A stretch of DNA of 36,270 nucleotides from Rubrivivax sp. (GTDB taxonomy: Bacteria; Pseudomonadota; Gammaproteobacteria; Burkholderiales; Burkholderiaceae_C): assembly GCA_021298085.1 (NCBI GenBank), contig JAJTDE010000052.1, forward strand, positions 1 through 36,270, read 5' to 3'. The notes under the pieces were generated by a model that saw nothing but the letters and a program-made list of their open reading frames with translations, ran no database searches and was not told the DNA's origin. Each line of letters starts with the position of its first letter. Position 1 is the stretch's first letter. Shown one piece after another: positions 33,303 through 36,270 of this stretch. The position numbers were made by a program, and so were the translations under genes.

Positions 33303-35487
33303 AAGCTCGCTGGCGTCGGCGCCGCCGCGCCTGTGCCGGTGTTTCCGCGGCCGCATAGGCGGCCACGCCAGCGCTGCGGTCGATGGGCACCGCTTGCGTG
33401 ATCGGCGTACTGCCGCTGGGCTGCAATGCGGGCGGGTAGAAGGCCAGCTTCTGGGTGGGCGCCAGTTTGCGCGCGCGCTCTAGATCGAGGTCACGCTCGT
33501 TCACGCCGGCACCGGGCGCAACCGCCACGCCGTCGACCATCTCCAGGTCAAACCACCAGCGCTTGACCGGGTTGCGTTCACCACCGCCGGTGCGGTCATC
33601 GTGTTCGATGAGCGCGCGGCGTGCCGCCGGCACCTCGATGGACAACCACAGCAGGCGGTCTGATTCGACCAGGTCCTCGCGGTTGTAGGGGCAGGTCTTC
33701 ATGCAGCGTCCGCAGGCCGAGCCCTTCATGTTGGTCAGGCGGTAGCGCCCGCATTTCTCGACATCGGGCTTCCAGATCTCGTAGCCGTTGAACATCACCT
33801 TGGGGCCGAAGGGGATGGCGTTGCAGGGGCATTCCCGCGCGCACTTCAGGCACATCTGGCAGGTGGCCTGAAGACCGAAGTTGATGGGCTTGTCGGGCAC
33901 CAGCGGCAGGCTGGTGGTGAAGACGACCGATTTCGACCGGGGCCCGAGGAAGGGGTTCAGCACCAGCTCGCCGATGCGTGAGAGTTCGCCCAGCCCGGCC
34001 ATCAGCACCGCGGGCAGGTGCAGCAGCTCGGAATGCGCGTTGGAATGCACGCGGGCCGAAAAGCCCAGGCGCCGCACGTGGGCGGCCATCACACCCGCGA
34101 TCAGCGCGCCGCGCAGGTAGGCGCGCATCGACTGCGCGCCGGATATCCAGTCGTCGCCCGAGGCACCTTCCATGGTTTCGAAGCCCTGGTCGATCAGCAT
34201 CACCACCGCCCAGCGGTGGTAGGGCGTGATGGCCTGTGCCGGGCTGCTGCCGTCACCCAGGTCGTGTGAGTAGTACATCCAGGCCTCGGCCTCGCAGATG
34301 CCCACCAGGTCAGCGCCCAGGTAGTGGGCCAGGGCCTTGATGGACAGCGTGTTGTGCAGCGGGTCGTCGAGGTGGCTGGCCAGGGACTGGGCCAGCGGTG
34401 TCGGCGGCAAAGGCTCGCGGGTGCCTTGCAGGGGCACCAGCGCACGGATCAGCGGCACCATGCCTTGCGCCAGCGGGTGCTTCACGGCAAAGCGCGTGCG
34501 CTCGTGCTGCGCCTTGGGGCCCATGTCACCGGCCAGTGCGCGGGTGAACAGGTCGGCGCGCTTGGGCACACGTTGAATCTCGTCGCGCAAGACCAGGGTG
34601 GTGGGCTCGTCCACCCGCGGGACACGCTCCATCGGGTAGTGGCCCTGGTGCAGCGGCCGCTGCGCGTCTTCGGCGTCGGCAAAGCCGGGCCGTGTGCCGC
34701 CTTCGCCCAGGTAGGCGGCGCTGTCCGGCCAGGCCAGGGAGGCGGCGGGCGCGATCGGGCGGTCTGCGGCCAGCGGGTAATCGGTGGTCACGGCGCCAAG
34801 CCGAAAGCCGCGGCCGGTGAAGGGCATGCTCAATCGGCCGTCGCGCACGGCGGCAACGCCGGCGCGCTGCGCCAGCAGGCTGAGGTCGAGCCCGGCGGTG
34901 ACAGCATCGGCCAGGCCCGTGGGCGGCGGGCTGGCCACATGCCCGCGGGCTGGCCAGCCCAGCGCGCGCACATAACCCGCCAACACAGCGGCCACCTCGG
35001 CGCAGCGCAGATCGGTGCGTGCCACCTGGCTGCCCTGCAGCCAGCGTGCGCCGCTCTCATCGGCATGCGGCTCGCGGCTGAACTCCACCAGGAAGACCAG
35101 CGCCCAGCGGTGGCCACCGGCTTCACCGGGCAGCAGCTCGCACACGCCGGCCAGGGAGGCGTCCATGAAGTAGGCCGAGGCCTTGAGGTTGTCGCTGCGG
35201 GCCTGCAGGTCAGCGGGCACCGGTGCATGTGCCGCGGCCACCGGGCCGTCCATCAGCCCTTGGAGAAGCGCCAGGTATTCCGGTGTGGCGTGGGCCAGGC
35301 CGTCCAGGCAAGGGCTGGCGGTGTCGGTGGGCTGTGGTGCAGGGTGTGCGGTGGCACTGAGCGGCGGCGCGTCGCCGCGGGGCAGGCGCTCGGTGGGCAG
35401 CGGGCCCCGGTGGACCGGGCGCAGGCGGTGTGAAGTCAGGCGGCTCATGATGGGGGTGGCGGTGCGCTGCCATTCTGCGCGGTTCAT
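33295..35487 (-). CDS. Reductive-dehalogenase-like double 4Fe-4S protein, cytoplasmic
   Basis: A 730-residue protein. The C-terminal part carries two ferredoxin-type clusters: CxxCxxCxxxCP (C543, C546, C549, C553) and C579 with CGRCMKTCP (C592, C595, C599). Before these, [21 protein letters not shown] and [15 protein letters not shown] match the cobalamin-module end of reductive dehalogenases (RdhA). The N-terminal half repeats the layout in degenerate form ([11 protein letters not shown] against [23 protein letters not shown] against [11 protein letters not shown]), as known in the soluble NpRdhA type. No Tat signal, no RdhB anchor and no fused flavin/ferredoxin reductase is present. Halogen removal is not proven; epoxyqueuosine reductase QueG-like chemistry is related. 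The start may be 35448 instead. Confidence 0.82.
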   Translation of the reverse strand: MNRAEWQRTATPIMSRLTSHRLRPVHRGPLPTERLPRGDAPPLSATAHPAPQPTDTASPCLDGLAHATPEYLALLQGLMDGPVAAAHAPVPADLQARSDNLKASAYFMDASLAGVCELLPGEAGGHRWALVFLVEFSREPHADESGARWLQGSQVARTDLRCAEVAAVLAGYVRALGWPARGHVASPPPTGLADAVTAGLDLSLLAQRAGVAAVRDGRLSMPFTGRGFRLGAVTTDYPLAADRPIAPAASLAWPDSAAYLGEGGTRPGFADAEDAQRPLHQGHYPMERVPRVDEPTTLVLRDEIQRVPKRADLFTRALAGDMGPKAQHERTRFAVKHPLAQGMVPLIRALVPLQGTREPLPPTPLAQSLASHLDDPLHNTLSIKALAHYLGADLVGICEAEAWMYYSHDLGDGSSPAQAITPYHRWAVVMLIDQGFETMEGASGDDWISGAQSMRAYLRGALIAGVMAAHVRRLGFSARVHSNAHSELLHLPAVLMAGLGELSRIGELVLNPFLGPRSKSVVFTTSLPLVPDKPINFGLQATCQMCLKCARECPCNAIPFGPKVMFNGYEIWKPDVEKCGRYRLTNMKGSACGRCMKTCPYNREDLVESDRLLWLSIEVPAARRALIEHDDRTGGGERNPVKRWWFDLEMVDGVAVAPGAGVNERDLDLERARKLAPTQKLAFYPPALQPSGSTPITQAVPIDRSAGVAAYAAAETPAQARRRRRQRASR

Positions 35488-35537
35488 GGGGCCATGGCGA
35501 TCACCCAGAATCCACCCGTGACATCCAGGAGATCCCC

Positions 35538-36270
<733 letters not shown>

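Overview
The window reads as a chromosomal segment of a high-GC beta-proteobacterium, most likely order Burkholderiales. The reasons are the strong G/C bias at third codon positions, the PuuD-type urate oxidase tail, the CysB, CreA and type-II-like lumazine synthase sequences, and a Bug/TctC-type binding protein. This is judged from protein resemblance, not from a search. I see no rRNA, tRNA, CRISPR array, insertion sequence or phage gene.

Region 1 (1-9.9 kb) holds the tail of puuD and then a complete family-5 peptide-type ABC import system. It has two paralogous binding proteins (420-2078 + and 4214-5791 -), two permeases (5947-6930, 7... 6934-7872) and two ATPases (7886-8875, 8872-9915). 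The first binding protein is translationally coupled to a cytoplasmic metal-dependent amidohydrolase of the Xaa-Pro/Xaa-Arg dipeptidase type, which suggests import followed by cleavage. The second is divergent from the permease operon and coupled to a zinc-ribbon protein; the divergent promoter region carries two short dyads.

Region 2 (10.1-17.7 kb) is a set of singletons: a large lipoprotein with a beta/gamma-crystallin-like domain, a G8 domain and a beta-helix (CEMIP/TMEM2-like architecture), a YbjQ protein, a trans-acting enoyl reductase-like oxidoreductase, an SMP-30/gluconolactonase-like protein and a TIGR03790-type secreted protein.

Region 3 (17.7-23.7 kb) looks like a hydroxy-acid (tartrate/malate/glycerate) utilisation module: glycerate 2-kinase, a LysR regulator divergent from a tartrate/D-malate dehydrogenase, and a TctC-type periplasmic binding protein. 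A CysB-type regulator follows, closed by a clear hairpin.

Region 4 (23.8-33.2 kb) is a surface-polysaccharide cluster on the + strand: a membrane-anchored GT2, a polytopic membrane protein, a second GT2, a VioA-like sugar aminotransferase with its hexapeptide acetyltransferase, a Wzx-like flippase, a methyltransferase and another GT2. Two adjacent genes here look broken. The polytopic protein is cut by an in-frame TGA (25894-25896), and the next GT2 has lost its central DQDDVW-type region by a frame-changing deletion near 27310-27328.

Region 5 (33.3-36.3 kb) holds a cytoplasmic reductive-dehalogenase-like double 4Fe-4S protein with an internal duplication, creA, and the C-terminal part of ribH. 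The most interesting items are the paired broken genes in the polysaccharide cluster, the G8/crystallin lipoprotein and the orphan RdhA-like protein. I did not find convincing evidence of a wholly new multi-gene system.
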